Below, piece after piece: positions 25,752 to 34,532 of a stretch of DNA of 64,000 bases (within the stretch, counting starts at the first letter, position 1; the number at the start of each line of letters is the position of its first letter). Origin of the DNA: Herpetosiphon aurantiacus DSM 785 (GTDB lineage: Bacteria > Chloroflexota > Chloroflexia > Chloroflexales > Herpetosiphonaceae); contig CP000876.1 of NCBI GenBank assembly GCA_000018565.1, positions 275,640 through 339,639 on the forward strand, given 5' to 3'. A program made the translations under genes and the position numbers. The notes beneath the pieces were generated by a model. That model did no database searches. It was not told the DNA's origin and saw only the letters and a list, made by a program, of their open reading frames with translations.

Positions 25752-28700
25752 TTAGACATACCGTCGCAGTTGCTGCTCAACCCATGGCACCGCATCAAGC
25801 AAGGCTAGGCCAAGCGATGGATCGTTCAGCAGGAATGGCAGGATGCTTGCGCTCATACTCCATAATTCATCGGCATGGTTACATCTGCGCCACGTGGTGT
25901 GGACAAGCGCGATACTTTCACGGATACGCTGTCGTTCACGATAGGCGGTGATAATCTGTTGAACAACCGCTACCCGTTCGGTGCGATCATAATAGGTATC
26001 CACAAGTTGATAGACCGCATCCCACTGGTCAGCCTGACGATGGTCCTCAATCAGCACCTTCAGCACGCGATCGCGATGAGACGATGGGGCAAGTGGCGCA
26101 ATCAGGGCAGCGGCGTGGGCATGATCGCCCTGTTCGGCATAGGCCAAGGCAATCGTACACAGATTATGGTGTTGTTGAATCATGGCCTCATGGCGCGTGA
26201 ATTTCCGTTGTCGCATTTCATGGATGATCATGTTCACCCCCGCATGATCATGGACGCGAACATAGGCTGTTGCCACCACTGCAAGCGTATTCTCACCCTC
26301 CCACAGGTCTGGAATGGCGCGAGCCACCTGATAGGCTTTTTCACGCCATGACGGCTGGTATTGGATGGCATAGTGGGCATAGGTTTGACTTAAGACCTTC
26401 ATCGCAACACTCGCATCACCCCGCTCCACACAGCGTGGAACGACCGCCGCGAAATCCGCAAGAAACGCCTGGATGGCGGCTTCATCAGCATACGCCAGAT
26501 ACGTTTTGGCAAGCGTTTCATACGCAATGCTCACCCAGCGACTAGCATCTTCTGATTGCAACACGTGGTGTGTACCGTCATACGCAGCACCCAGCCACTC
26601 CGCAAACGACGCACGATCACCCTGATCCGCATAGACTGCAGCGATCGCACACCGCATCGCAACATCGGCGGGAAGATCCCAGCATGGGTCATTGGATCGC
26701 AGCATCGCCAAGAGTTGCGGTAAGCAGGCATCGCTCCCATGGGTTAACTGGCTTATCGCCAAGTCTTTTACGAAATTCAATCGCTCCCGCCGAACAGGAT
26801 AGCGGTCACAGGCAAGCAGTGCTTCGGCGCATGTATGCGCCGCAAGCGCCATGTTTCCCTGTTCACGGGCCGTGATCGCAATCGTACAGAGTGCGGCGAC
26901 GTACTGTGGGACAGCGATATGGGATTGTTTCAGGATGGCATACGCCTGATCGAGATCCTGGGCCTTTATACACCCAGCGATCAACGTCTCGATCAACTGC
27001 TGATAGTACGGCGAGTCCTTCATTAATTGGGTAATCGCGAGGGCTTCACCAAGGTTCTCCTGCCCCTGATACCCTTCAACGAGTCTCTGCGAACTCACCC
27101 CTTGCTGGTGCATGGGGAGCTGTGCCCATCGCTGCCGACCGTCATCGATCAGCATGCGTGCCGCGTCCGTCAACCCCATTGTCCATGCCGTCGTTGCAAG
27201 CCGCCCACACCATGCAATCTGCGCAGTCGCATCGGCGATCGTGTTCAAACGGGCATGCGCCGCGCTTAAATAGTGGGCAGCAAGGGGTGGTCTCTGAGCC
27301 GCCTGGGCGATCCTCGCCAAGGCATGCAGCGTCGTTATCGCCATATCGGGGGACGTAAGTGCAGAAGCGAGCTGCTCAGCACGCGTAAAATCACCATGCA
27401 TGGCATAGCCTTGGGCCATGGTGCCAACCGCCGTCGCATAGGAATGGGGTTCTTTTGGGATAAAGACGGCCCGGACAAGGTCATCATAGAAGGCTGCATA
27501 GGCATAGCGGTTGGTGATTTCCGCAAACCGAATCCATTCCGGCAACTCTTCGGGCCAATCGCGAGGAAGCTCACGAATCAGGGGAAAGACTCGCGCTAAA
27601 ATCGCGCATGCACGCGCATGAAACCCAAAACGTGCGTACAATTCGACGATATCGAAGACACAATCAAAATCAAAAAAGTTAAGTTCTCCCAAATCATCGT
27701 CGAGTGCCATGGTTAAGCATGCATCCATTGCGTCAAATTGCTGGCGTTCGGCATAGGCCTTTGCCACGACATAGGCACCTTCAATGTGTTGCTGATCTTC
27801 AACGATCAAGGCCAGCAGCGCGTGGGCCGTCGTGAGATCCTGCTGTTGACAATACCAGAGAATGAGGGCCTTATAGGCTCCGTCACGATACCCATCATGG
27901 GCTATCATGGGAGCGACTTGGGAAGCCGTTACCGCATCGGCATGCGTAAGATAGAGTTTCACGATTTCATAACGCACGCTATCATCAGTACCTTGCTGCG
28001 TGCACCGCAGGGCGTTGACCCGATCCCCATGCCTTAAATACCCATCCAGGATCATACGAAACCGAGCAGGATGCTCCCAATGAGCAATCGACGGAATCAA
28101 TCCTTCGGCCTCAGCAAGCAGGAGCTGCGACTGGGAGAGATTGCCCCAAGCCCACTGGATATCAGCAAGCAGGCACAGGAGTGTGTTCAGATCGCCATCC
28201 CGAGCCATGGGACGAATCTGCATCAGAAGCGCATGGGCCTCCTCGTAGGCTCCACCCGTCAGCAAGGCCTTGGCGATGAGCAGGGCACTTTGGACTTGGT
28301 ATGTTGGTGTTTGAATCGCTGCCATCACCTCTTGGGCGTGCGCACTATCGCCATGATCAACCCGATCCACGACGGCCGCATACAACCGTGAATCACGCTT
28401 ATGTGCGAGCGCACGGATCAGCGGATACCCCACCGCAAACATCCCATGGTCGATATAGGCCATCCCGACCGTCCCAAGCGCACGATCACGGTCATCGGCA
28501 TCGCGCAGATTCCGTGCGACCAGTTCCATCTGTTGGATGAGAGCCACCCGTCGCTCCAGCTCCGCATATGGTAGGATACGCGACCACAACTGCACCTGGC
28601 GTTTCGGGTCAGAACAGAGTGCAATCTGGGCCTCGGCTTCCGACAGTCGGCCACTGGCAGCGACAATCACAAACATGTCATCGAGCCATCCATCCGCATC

Positions 28701-30095
28701 GGCGGTCAGGCTCGTGCGCAGCAGACTATACCGCCACAGTCGGGGCAATTCGGCCAGCTGCTCGTCAATCGCTGCACCGACACCCGCGGCGATCACACTC
28801 TCACGGGCACGATCCATATCCAATCCATACAGTCGCCGCGTGGGATCAAACCGCACCTTGTGCGCACCATACGTGCCTGCATCAATCACCTGCCACAGCG
28901 TTGCCCAGTGTTCCGCCAAGGCTAGATGGGTCACATAGTGATGTCGCGCATACCAGCGTCGGGCCTGTTCCGCTGGATCGCCGCTCTCCTCCCAGATCGT
29001 CGCCAGACCTATCCCACACCACGTCGCCAACCGCTGATGCCATACCCGCACGTCGGCGGCAGCGAATTCGTGCTGTGCTAAATAGGCATAGAACATTAAA
29101 TGGCGTAACGCTAGCCGCTGATCAGCAGCGACACTCACCCATTCACTGACCAGACCCAGCACGGCCTGCACCTGCTCCACGGGTTGTTCAATCAGGGCTG
29201 CGATACTCGATGGGAGCAACGGTTCTTGGGTCACGACCAAGACGGCGAGCAGTGGGCGAATGATGCGCTGCCACGGGATTGGGTCGTGGTGCTTGATCCG
29301 GTCGAGGCTCACCCGAAAGAGGGTGCTTGGGTCGCGACTTGCCTCGGCCAGCCATGGCGGGACAACGGTCGGCGCTGCGTGGCCGAGGAGCGTGGCGGCA
29401 AGCGCGACCAGCAAGGCATTCCCTGCGACCGAACGGGCCAGCGGCTGAACGCTGGCCGGGGTCAGCATCGGCTGCACCTGCTGCCACCGCTGGAGCACAT
29501 CGGCCTCACGCAAGGGGGGAACTGCGTAGACGACCCCGTGGTCAAGCCCCAAGCGATCAAGCGCCTCATCCGGGCGCGACCCCAGCACGATCACGATGCC
29601 GGGCGGGAGCTGGAGTGGCAAGAAGGTGATGTCCCGCAGTCCATCAAGGTCGGGCTGCAACTGATCAAGCCCATCAAGATAGATCGTTTCCTGCACACCC
29701 TGCGCCGCAAGATCATGCACGATGCGCAGGAAGGTGAGGCGTAGCGCGGGATAGGTCTCGGCGGAAAACGCGGCCTCAGCTTCCGGGTACTTGCGCACCA
29801 ATTGGCCAATCACATGGCGCAGCAAGTCCACCTGATAGGCACGACCAGGGGTGAGGGCAATAAAATGATAGGGCGTTTGGTCAATCCCTGCCTGGATAAT
29901 GGCATGCGCGAGCAGGCTGCTTTTGCCGACCCCTGCGTCGCCCGTCACGACGACATAGCCACCCGTCGGGCGGAGATCGTCGATCAGTGACTGAAGATCG
30001 GCGAGTTCAGCGACCCGCCCGACAAACCCAGTATGGCGCAGGTGGAGCAAGCGTTCACTCTCACGATGATAGGCGGCGGTCGGCTGCTGTGACAT
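25752..30095 (-). CDS. Giant STAND/AAA ATPase with a ~1000-residue helical-repeat C-terminus
   Basis: 1447 residues. GFVGRVAEL leads into an ATPase domain at about 22-290: P-loop TGDAGVGKSSLL (51-62), Walker B TIYLDGLDQL (137-146), sensor-like VLGSRPDEAL. The rest is almost wholly helical, with degenerate TPR/PPR-like pairs (for example EHPARFRMILDGYLRHGDRVNAL and GYRDGAYKALILWYCQQQDLTTA). There is no N-terminal effector domain. STAND proteins of this layout are signal-dependent switches, often in phage defence. The start at 30095 has GGAGAG upstream; the longer frame to 30281 runs across the promoter. Divergent from the XRE regulator gene, with an inverted repeat between them. Confidence 0.85.
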   Translation of the reverse strand: MSQQPTAAYHRESERLLHLRHTGFVGRVAELADLQSLIDDLRPTGGYVVVTGDAGVGKSSLLAHAIIQAGIDQTPYHFIALTPGRAYQVDLLRHVIGQLVRKYPEAEAAFSAETYPALRLTFLRIVHDLAAQGVQETIYLDGLDQLQPDLDGLRDITFLPLQLPPGIVIVLGSRPDEALDRLGLDHGVVYAVPPLREADVLQRWQQVQPMLTPASVQPLARSVAGNALLVALAATLLGHAAPTVVPPWLAEASRDPSTLFRVSLDRIKHHDPIPWQRIIRPLLAVLVVTQEPLLPSSIAALIEQPVEQVQAVLGLVSEWVSVAADQRLALRHLMFYAYLAQHEFAAADVRVWHQRLATWCGIGLATIWEESGDPAEQARRWYARHHYVTHLALAEHWATLWQVIDAGTYGAHKVRFDPTRRLYGLDMDRARESVIAAGVGAAIDEQLAELPRLWRYSLLRTSLTADADGWLDDMFVIVAASGRLSEAEAQIALCSDPKRQVQLWSRILPYAELERRVALIQQMELVARNLRDADDRDRALGTVGMAYIDHGMFAVGYPLIRALAHKRDSRLYAAVVDRVDHGDSAHAQEVMAAIQTPTYQVQSALLIAKALLTGGAYEEAHALLMQIRPMARDGDLNTLLCLLADIQWAWGNLSQSQLLLAEAEGLIPSIAHWEHPARFRMILDGYLRHGDRVNALRCTQQGTDDSVRYEIVKLYLTHADAVTASQVAPMIAHDGYRDGAYKALILWYCQQQDLTTAHALLALIVEDQQHIEGAYVVAKAYAERQQFDAMDACLTMALDDDLGELNFFDFDCVFDIVELYARFGFHARACAILARVFPLIRELPRDWPEELPEWIRFAEITNRYAYAAFYDDLVRAVFIPKEPHSYATAVGTMAQGYAMHGDFTRAEQLASALTSPDMAITTLHALARIAQAAQRPPLAAHYLSAAHARLNTIADATAQIAWCGRLATTAWTMGLTDAARMLIDDGRQRWAQLPMHQQGVSSQRLVEGYQGQENLGEALAITQLMKDSPYYQQLIETLIAGCIKAQDLDQAYAILKQSHIAVPQYVAALCTIAITAREQGNMALAAHTCAEALLACDRYPVRRERLNFVKDLAISQLTHGSDACLPQLLAMLRSNDPCWDLPADVAMRCAIAAVYADQGDRASFAEWLGAAYDGTHHVLQSEDASRWVSIAYETLAKTYLAYADEAAIQAFLADFAAVVPRCVERGDASVAMKVLSQTYAHYAIQYQPSWREKAYQVARAIPDLWEGENTLAVVATAYVRVHDHAGVNMIIHEMRQRKFTRHEAMIQQHHNLCTIALAYAEQGDHAHAAALIAPLAPSSHRDRVLKVLIEDHRQADQWDAVYQLVDTYYDRTERVAVVQQIITAYRERQRIRESIALVHTTWRRCNHADELWSMSASILPFLLNDPSLGLALLDAVPWVEQQLRRYV

Positions 30096-30183
30096 TCTTT
30101 CTCTCCAAGCACACAATCCACCAGAGCATAGCACAACGATTCCCCGGCGACAAGCCATCCCCATTGCGCATCGGAGCGAGCAC

Positions 30184-30217
30184 GGTGGCATATTGTATGT
30201 CAACAAAATATGCCACC
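30184..30217 (+). promoter_or_regulatory. Inverted-repeat operator between the STAND and XRE genes
   Basis: GGTGGCATATT (30184-30194) and AATATGCCACC (30207-30217), perfect 11-bp arms separated by 12 bases, in the divergent intergenic region. The likely ligand is the XRE protein encoded at 30322. Half-site TGGCATATT recurs in the palindrome at 34403-34443. Confidence 0.65.
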
Positions 30218-30321
30218 GGCCATCCCACCTTGCCAGTGTGCCCGTTTTCTCGTATCCTTCCCGCACCCGTGCACCGACCACGGGTATTCCTAGACGATCA
30301 TTCGATAGAGGAGATCAATCA

Positions 30322-30705
30322 ATGCTCGGCTTGTCCATCATCCTTAATACCGAATTGCAGAAACGTGGCTGGCGACGCAGCACGCTCGCCGCACAATCAG
30401 GGGTCAGCGAGCCAACCCTGTCACGCATTATGAACGATGCCGCCTCCATCCCCGAACTTAAAACCATGGCGGCGCTGTCGAAGGCGCTCGAACTTCCCCT
30501 GCGGCGCTTGCTGGAAGCCTGTGGTTTCGACCTTGATACCACAACGCCGCTCGACGACCTCCAGCGCGTCCATCTGCTCATGACAGCGGTTCCTGAGCTG
30601 CATACCTTCCTTGCGCCGTTGGCCCAGCTATCACCCGCTGATCGGCAATCCGTGATCACGTTTGCCGAAATGCTCGCCCACAAACGCTCGACGACCAAAC
30701 GGTGA
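30322..30705 (+). CDS. XRE-family regulator
   Basis: 127 residues. Helix-turn-helix at about 5-65 (LNTELQKRGWRRSTLAAQSGVSEPTLSRIMND), in the Cro/CI class, followed by a short helical tail without a known sensor domain (LQRVHLLMTAVPELHTFLAPLAQL, possible dimer helix). GAGGAG sits about nine bases before ATG 30322; upstream in-frame extension crosses the operator. Divergent from the giant STAND gene, so it probably represses that gene and itself. An N-terminal HTH plus a short tail is typical of regulators that keep costly defence genes silent. Confidence 0.9.
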   Translation: MLGLSIILNTELQKRGWRRSTLAAQSGVSEPTLSRIMNDAASIPELKTMAALSKALELPLRRLLEACGFDLDTTTPLDDLQRVHLLMTAVPELHTFLAPLAQLSPADRQSVITFAEMLAHKRSTTKR

Positions 30706-30781
30706 CTTCGGCGGGGAACAAAAATCGTGTCGTCAGGCTTGCAAGACAGCGGATGCACTCTCTTCTCGCATTGATTTCAAT

Positions 30782-31612
30782 TCACGAACCACCTGACTCC
30801 ACCTGATAGCCCTTCTCAATCGTTCCCCGCTCGGCATCACCCCGTTCATGTGCCGGAATCCAGAGCATGCCATGCTGTCCTGCGCGACCAAAGAGTGGAC
30901 GCTCTGGGTCGTAATATTTGAAATGGCCACGCACCCCATGCGCCCGACGCGGCTCGGCGGCCAGCCCATGACCAATCGCCTCAAACCCGCCTTTTGCCGT
31001 TGGCCGCACCTTCAACAGATAGTAATCACTTGGCTCCGCGCTCGCACCAGCCTTCCGCTGGTAGTGCTGCCGCTCCTCGTCGGTTGGGGTCAAATGCTCA
31101 GCGGGGCAGGACTGGTGCATGGCGTTAATCGCTTTCAACGCATAGACGCAATGCAAGGTTGCACCTGGTGTCGGAGTCTGACCAATCCGTTCATAGCGGG
31201 TTGGATTCGGCAGCAGCGGCACGCCTTTCAGCATGTCATTGATAATCTTGCCCTGCCGATCCAAAAAAACGACCGCCAGCTGCTGATACCCATACATTCC
31301 TTGGCCTTTGACATACATAAAGGCTTCAAGCGTGAGCGTCCAGCGCGTCCGCTCAGGGGTCACAGGGTGAATCGTGTCGGTCGTAGCCCGAACAAGCACG
31401 CCCCGTTGGCCAAGCAGCGTATCCGATTCATCGCGAGCGGTCGCCTCGACGAAAAAGGCATCAAAGGGTGGGGCGACCACGCCATAACTGGCACTGGGAT
31501 AGCGCGGGACAGCCGTGGGCAGCGCGTCAATCGCATCAGCAATCGACGAGGCATCAATAATGGGCACGCTGGGTAAACCCAGTTTCCAGCGCAGGCGGTC
31601 GTAGAAGCGCAT
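30782..31612 (-). CDS. Conserved hypothetical protein of the duplicated module (copy 2)
   Basis: 276 residues, the better preserved paralogue of 5409-6203 (about 80 percent identical by eye until the last residues). Start MRFYDRLRWKLG at 31612 with GGAGG nine bases upstream; a TTG at 31657, directly after the upstream stop, is an alternative. The same C-terminal block occurs: HGVRGHFKYYDP, FGRAGQHGM, WIPAHERGD. Similar motifs are known in uncharacterised phage and element proteins. Follows the 76-residue gene in a tight two-gene unit. Function unknown. Confidence 0.65.
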   Translation of the reverse strand: MRFYDRLRWKLGLPSVPIIDASSIADAIDALPTAVPRYPSASYGVVAPPFDAFFVEATARDESDTLLGQRGVLVRATTDTIHPVTPERTRWTLTLEAFMYVKGQGMYGYQQLAVVFLDRQGKIINDMLKGVPLLPNPTRYERIGQTPTPGATLHCVYALKAINAMHQSCPAEHLTPTDEERQHYQRKAGASAEPSDYYLLKVRPTAKGGFEAIGHGLAAEPRRAHGVRGHFKYYDPERPLFGRAGQHGMLWIPAHERGDAERGTIEKGYQVESGGS

Positions 31613-31657
31613 TGTCCTCATCCTCCAAAACACGGCATCCAGCTTCTCATGGGCCAA

Positions 31658-31888
31658 TTAATTGAGGTGTTCATCGGCTGGGTTGGCCAACTGCTGATTA
31701 ATAATCTCCATCAGTCGTCGTTGATTCGCCACGGTTGGAAAGATCCGACCCTGCAAGGCCAATTGCACCACTTCCAACGCCTCGCGGAGCAATAAATAGC
31801 CATCTTCACCCACCGCATCGAATAATTCGCCATTCGAGAGATCATCGACAATCATGTCCACGTAAGCCAATGCTTCTGCTTTCTGCAT
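31658..31888 (-). CDS. Small hypothetical protein, 76 residues
   Basis: MQKAEALAYVDMIVDDLSN...YLLLREALEVVQLALQG; acidic, helical, no membrane segment. AAAAGGAGA lies eight bases upstream of the ATG. It ends immediately before the TTG that opens the longer frame of the next gene, so the two are coupled. Its frameshifted twin is at 5128-5363. Helical acidic small proteins of this type often act as adaptors or antitoxin-like partners, but nothing specific supports that here. Confidence 0.65.
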   Translation of the reverse strand: MQKAEALAYVDMIVDDLSNGELFDAVGEDGYLLLREALEVVQLALQGRIFPTVANQRRLMEIINQQLANPADEHLN

Positions 31889-31957
31889 GGAAGTCTCCTT
31901 TTAGGTTCATCCTCTCCAGAGCCACACACAGGCGATTTCTGGCATGGGCGTTGAAAA

Positions 31958-31975
31958 ATCCCCACTATGGGGGAT
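31958..31975 (-). terminator. Terminator/attenuator upstream of the 76-residue gene
   Basis: Stem ATCCCC / GGGGAT, followed on the minus strand by TTTTT, between the 89-residue frame and the 76-residue gene. It would stop or attenuate readthrough into the module. Confidence 0.5.
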
Positions 31976-31987
31976 CTATCTATTATG

Positions 31988-32257
31988 TCAAATATCTTGA
32001 GGTACATCCTTCGCCACACCCGTGGTGCGCGGCGCACGACAATGGGCCAACCGCAACCGTCGTATCTGGCGCTCAAACGCAGGAGCCGTCAGCACTACCG
32101 CGTCCATGCGCGTGTGCAGCACCTGCCCGACCGGACACAGCCGCGCCGTATCATCGCCTTCGCCCGCCGCCAACCCTACCACCCACGTTGGAATCGTCGA
32201 GACAGGCCGCGTGGCCAACACCACCCGAATTGCATCTTCTAATACCCCATCGGCCAA
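31988..32257 (-). CDS. Small open frame of the duplicated module, 89 residues
   Basis: Starts with TTG (ADGVLEDAIRVVLATRP) and reads as a plausible soluble protein (TWVVGLAAGEGDDTARLCPVGQVLH). No ATG or strong ribosome site. The homologous DNA at about 4860-5010 is scrambled. It may be a fragment whose N-terminus has been lost; sequence after 32258 runs into the end of the DUF262 gene. Function unknown. Confidence 0.35.
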   Translation of the reverse strand: MADGVLEDAIRVVLATRPVSTIPTWVVGLAAGEGDDTARLCPVGQVLHTRMDAVVLTAPAFERQIRRLRLAHCRAPRTTGVAKDVPQDI

Positions 32258-32300
32258 GGATTACTACGATTTGGTTATGTCAATATTTATCCCGAACACC

Positions 32301-34373
32301 TTAGCCTTCTTCGCGTAAACTTCTTAATGGCTTCCCCGTTCGTTCTAATATCACGGAATCATAAATATTAATCGACGACCATCCCGTCACTTTTTCACCC
32401 CACACATTAATGGGATAGCGTACCCCGTCATACTCGACGGTCTCCCCATCAACCACTGTCGCACGCCGCTGCGGATATTTTTTCGTATAAAGCTGATCGC
32501 CTGGCACAACCTTTTTTGCTTGAACCATATCGTTAAATCGTGGTTTACGACCCTCGCTGGGTTGTTCCGTCGCTTCACCAACAACGGCATGCTGATGGAT
32601 CATATCGGGCAATGGCTCAATCACATACTTATCGATCAGCGCAAAGAGGGCCTGTGCCCGTTCTTCCAAAAAGAGCTTAAAGCACGTATTCCAGGTTGGT
32701 TCACTATCAAAATCCTTTGGTAGCAAATGGGTTGCAAGGCTCAGCGAAAGCTGACTATTCTGCGTGGCTAAATCCGCCAGATAGGTATAGGGTGCTTTTT
32801 TCCCAATCGTGATATTCTTAATTTTCGGAATCAGGGTGCGATTCACGACACAATCAACTAATTGTTCTGCCTCATTGTGATCAATATCCAGTTCTGGTTT
32901 ACTGGTAATATAGCCCCGTGGATAAATATGATGATCCTCAAGGCGCATACTCACATCAAGAATCTGGGCATTACTCCAGTCGCGCAATCCTTTTGCTGCA
33001 TAGTTGATCAGGTTCAGAATCCCTCGGTAAATCGAACTCGTCTTTTTTGTGTAGCTCAACAAATCGAGGGATTCTGTTACTAATGACCGCAAACGCATAA
33101 AATAACTGCGGTTGTCAATCCGCTCACCATGCGCCACCTGTATCAAGACCTTACAATCGATGATAATCGTTGCATTCGATGCTGAACTATAGCGATTGGC
33201 AAAAATCGATGCCCAATACCAAAATTCAAGAAAACTCCGCTGTTGCTCGTTCATGCGATCAAAGCTCTTAATCTGACGGAGGAACATCATGAGTGGGATG
33301 ACCATATTCTCGAAGGGCATCCAGTCTTGCGATAAAATATAGTGTTGATTGGTTAAATAGCCCAAGCACTCACGATATAAACGGCAGACCTCATCCCAAT
33401 AGGTGTTAAAGTCGTCCGCGTTGAGCGTCTCTAAGATATATTTTTTATCGATCTCAGGGCTTCGGCCACGACTCGAGCCAACAATATAGGCAATCGCCCG
33501 AATAATAATCTCACGATTCACCTTAATCTTTGCTTGGCTCTCAAATTCTTCAATTTTGGCGCGGAGATTAAAGCCATGATAGAGCTTTGCAGCCAAAATG
33601 TCGGTAAAATTGAGCTGGATACCACGACTATTACTGCGCTCAAAAAACAAGCAAAATTTATCAAGCGACATATCGAGCAAATAAAACGCAACCATTTTTT
33701 GTTGTTTGAAGAGATCCGTCAGTTTCGTCAGGATGCGGCGATAGGCGCGTTCAGCCTTTTTCTGGAAGTCGAGATCTGCTGTTTGGATCACATCACGGCC
33801 ATACACAGTATCGGCAAACCATTGGTATTGATCTTCTGGTTCAATCGAGCTATCGGTTTCTGAGAGATAGGCTAAGGACAGTTTGACCGAAATCGCTGTC
33901 CGACTTTCCTCACCAGCAATCCGATCTACCAATTCTTCTAAGCTTTTTTGGCTCACACTTTCCAGATCGATACCTTCATGGAGAATCACAAACACCGAGT
34001 CATTCCCTTCTCCAGTAATGGCACGATAGAGTGAGGTGAGGCGCTGTTGTCCATCCAACACAATGCGCAGATTTTGCGTTTGGCTTTTTGTGGTAATCTG
34101 CTGTGCCGAGTAATAGTGGGTAACCAACGGGGCATTTGCCCCTTTCCCTTTCCGTGGACGGGTATCAATTTCGCGCAAGGTCATTTCAAACGACGGTTTC
34201 CCATAAATAACCGTCCCAATAAAGATGTCACGAATCAGGGAATCAAACAGATCATAGGTTTGCGGCAATTCCCAGCGAAAATCGCGCTGAAATTCTGGCA
34301 ACATAATCGTGCGTTGTTTAATACCAGCAACAATATCAAGCAGTGATTCCGTTTGGCTTTGGGTATCATTCAT
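32301..34373 (-). CDS. DUF262/DUF1524 protein (GmrSD-type nuclease-like)
   Basis: 690 residues. N-terminal DUF262 (about 10-230) with FQRDFRWELPQTYDLFDSL and the ParB-like signature VLDGQQRLTSLYRA (NTP binding/hydrolysis in GmrS-like proteins). DUF1524 follows in the C-terminal half with the His-Me-like nuclease motif EDHHIYPRGY and downstream NRTLIPKIKNITIGKKAP (around 510-560). The fused S+D layout is that of type IV restriction proteins such as GmrSD/BrxU, which attack modified phage DNA. An extra ~110-residue C-terminal domain has YPQRRATVVDGETVEYDG. Start at 34373 has AGGAT upstream; the frame to 34463 would translate the palindrome. Confidence 0.88.
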   Translation of the reverse strand: MNDTQSQTESLLDIVAGIKQRTIMLPEFQRDFRWELPQTYDLFDSLIRDIFIGTVIYGKPSFEMTLREIDTRPRKGKGANAPLVTHYYSAQQITTKSQTQNLRIVLDGQQRLTSLYRAITGEGNDSVFVILHEGIDLESVSQKSLEELVDRIAGEESRTAISVKLSLAYLSETDSSIEPEDQYQWFADTVYGRDVIQTADLDFQKKAERAYRRILTKLTDLFKQQKMVAFYLLDMSLDKFCLFFERSNSRGIQLNFTDILAAKLYHGFNLRAKIEEFESQAKIKVNREIIIRAIAYIVGSSRGRSPEIDKKYILETLNADDFNTYWDEVCRLYRECLGYLTNQHYILSQDWMPFENMVIPLMMFLRQIKSFDRMNEQQRSFLEFWYWASIFANRYSSASNATIIIDCKVLIQVAHGERIDNRSYFMRLRSLVTESLDLLSYTKKTSSIYRGILNLINYAAKGLRDWSNAQILDVSMRLEDHHIYPRGYITSKPELDIDHNEAEQLVDCVVNRTLIPKIKNITIGKKAPYTYLADLATQNSQLSLSLATHLLPKDFDSEPTWNTCFKLFLEERAQALFALIDKYVIEPLPDMIHQHAVVGEATEQPSEGRKPRFNDMVQAKKVVPGDQLYTKKYPQRRATVVDGETVEYDGVRYPINVWGEKVTGWSSINIYDSVILERTGKPLRSLREEG

Positions 34374-34402
34374 GTGTAGTATCCTCAGCAACACAACCAC
34401 GA

Positions 34403-34443
34403 ACACCATGGCAATATGCCATAATGGCATATTGCCATGGTGT
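34403..34443. promoter_or_regulatory. Perfect 19-bp-arm palindrome upstream of the DUF262 gene
   Basis: Arms 34403-34421 and 34425-34443 are exact inverted copies around TAA. The centre reads CAATATGCCA-TAA-TGGCATATTG. It lies 30-70 bases upstream of the DUF262 start, between it and the HelD-like gene. It could be an operator for the XRE protein (shared half-site with 30184-30217) or a strong mRNA hairpin; there is no T-run for a terminator. Confidence 0.75.
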
Positions 34444-34532
34444 AATACGAAAAAAATCTTCATAGGCCAACACTATTGGCTGGACTATCCCAACGATTGA
34501 CTACCATTCGATGCGTCGTATCGCGTTGCATC

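Larger units (their letters stand above)
30830..32180 (-). repeat. Copy 2 of the duplicated small-gene module (better preserved)
   Basis: Inverted relative to copy 1 at about 4860-6190. Similarity covers three reading frames and the spacer with the hairpin at 31958. The two copies flank the region with the signalling cluster and the first defence genes, 25 kb apart. Confidence 0.75.

Noticed and set aside
28537..29744. Long plus-strand open frames opposite the giant STAND gene
   Set aside because: Mirror frames of a GC-rich third position coding strand; low-complexity Arg/Ser/His proteins with no motif.
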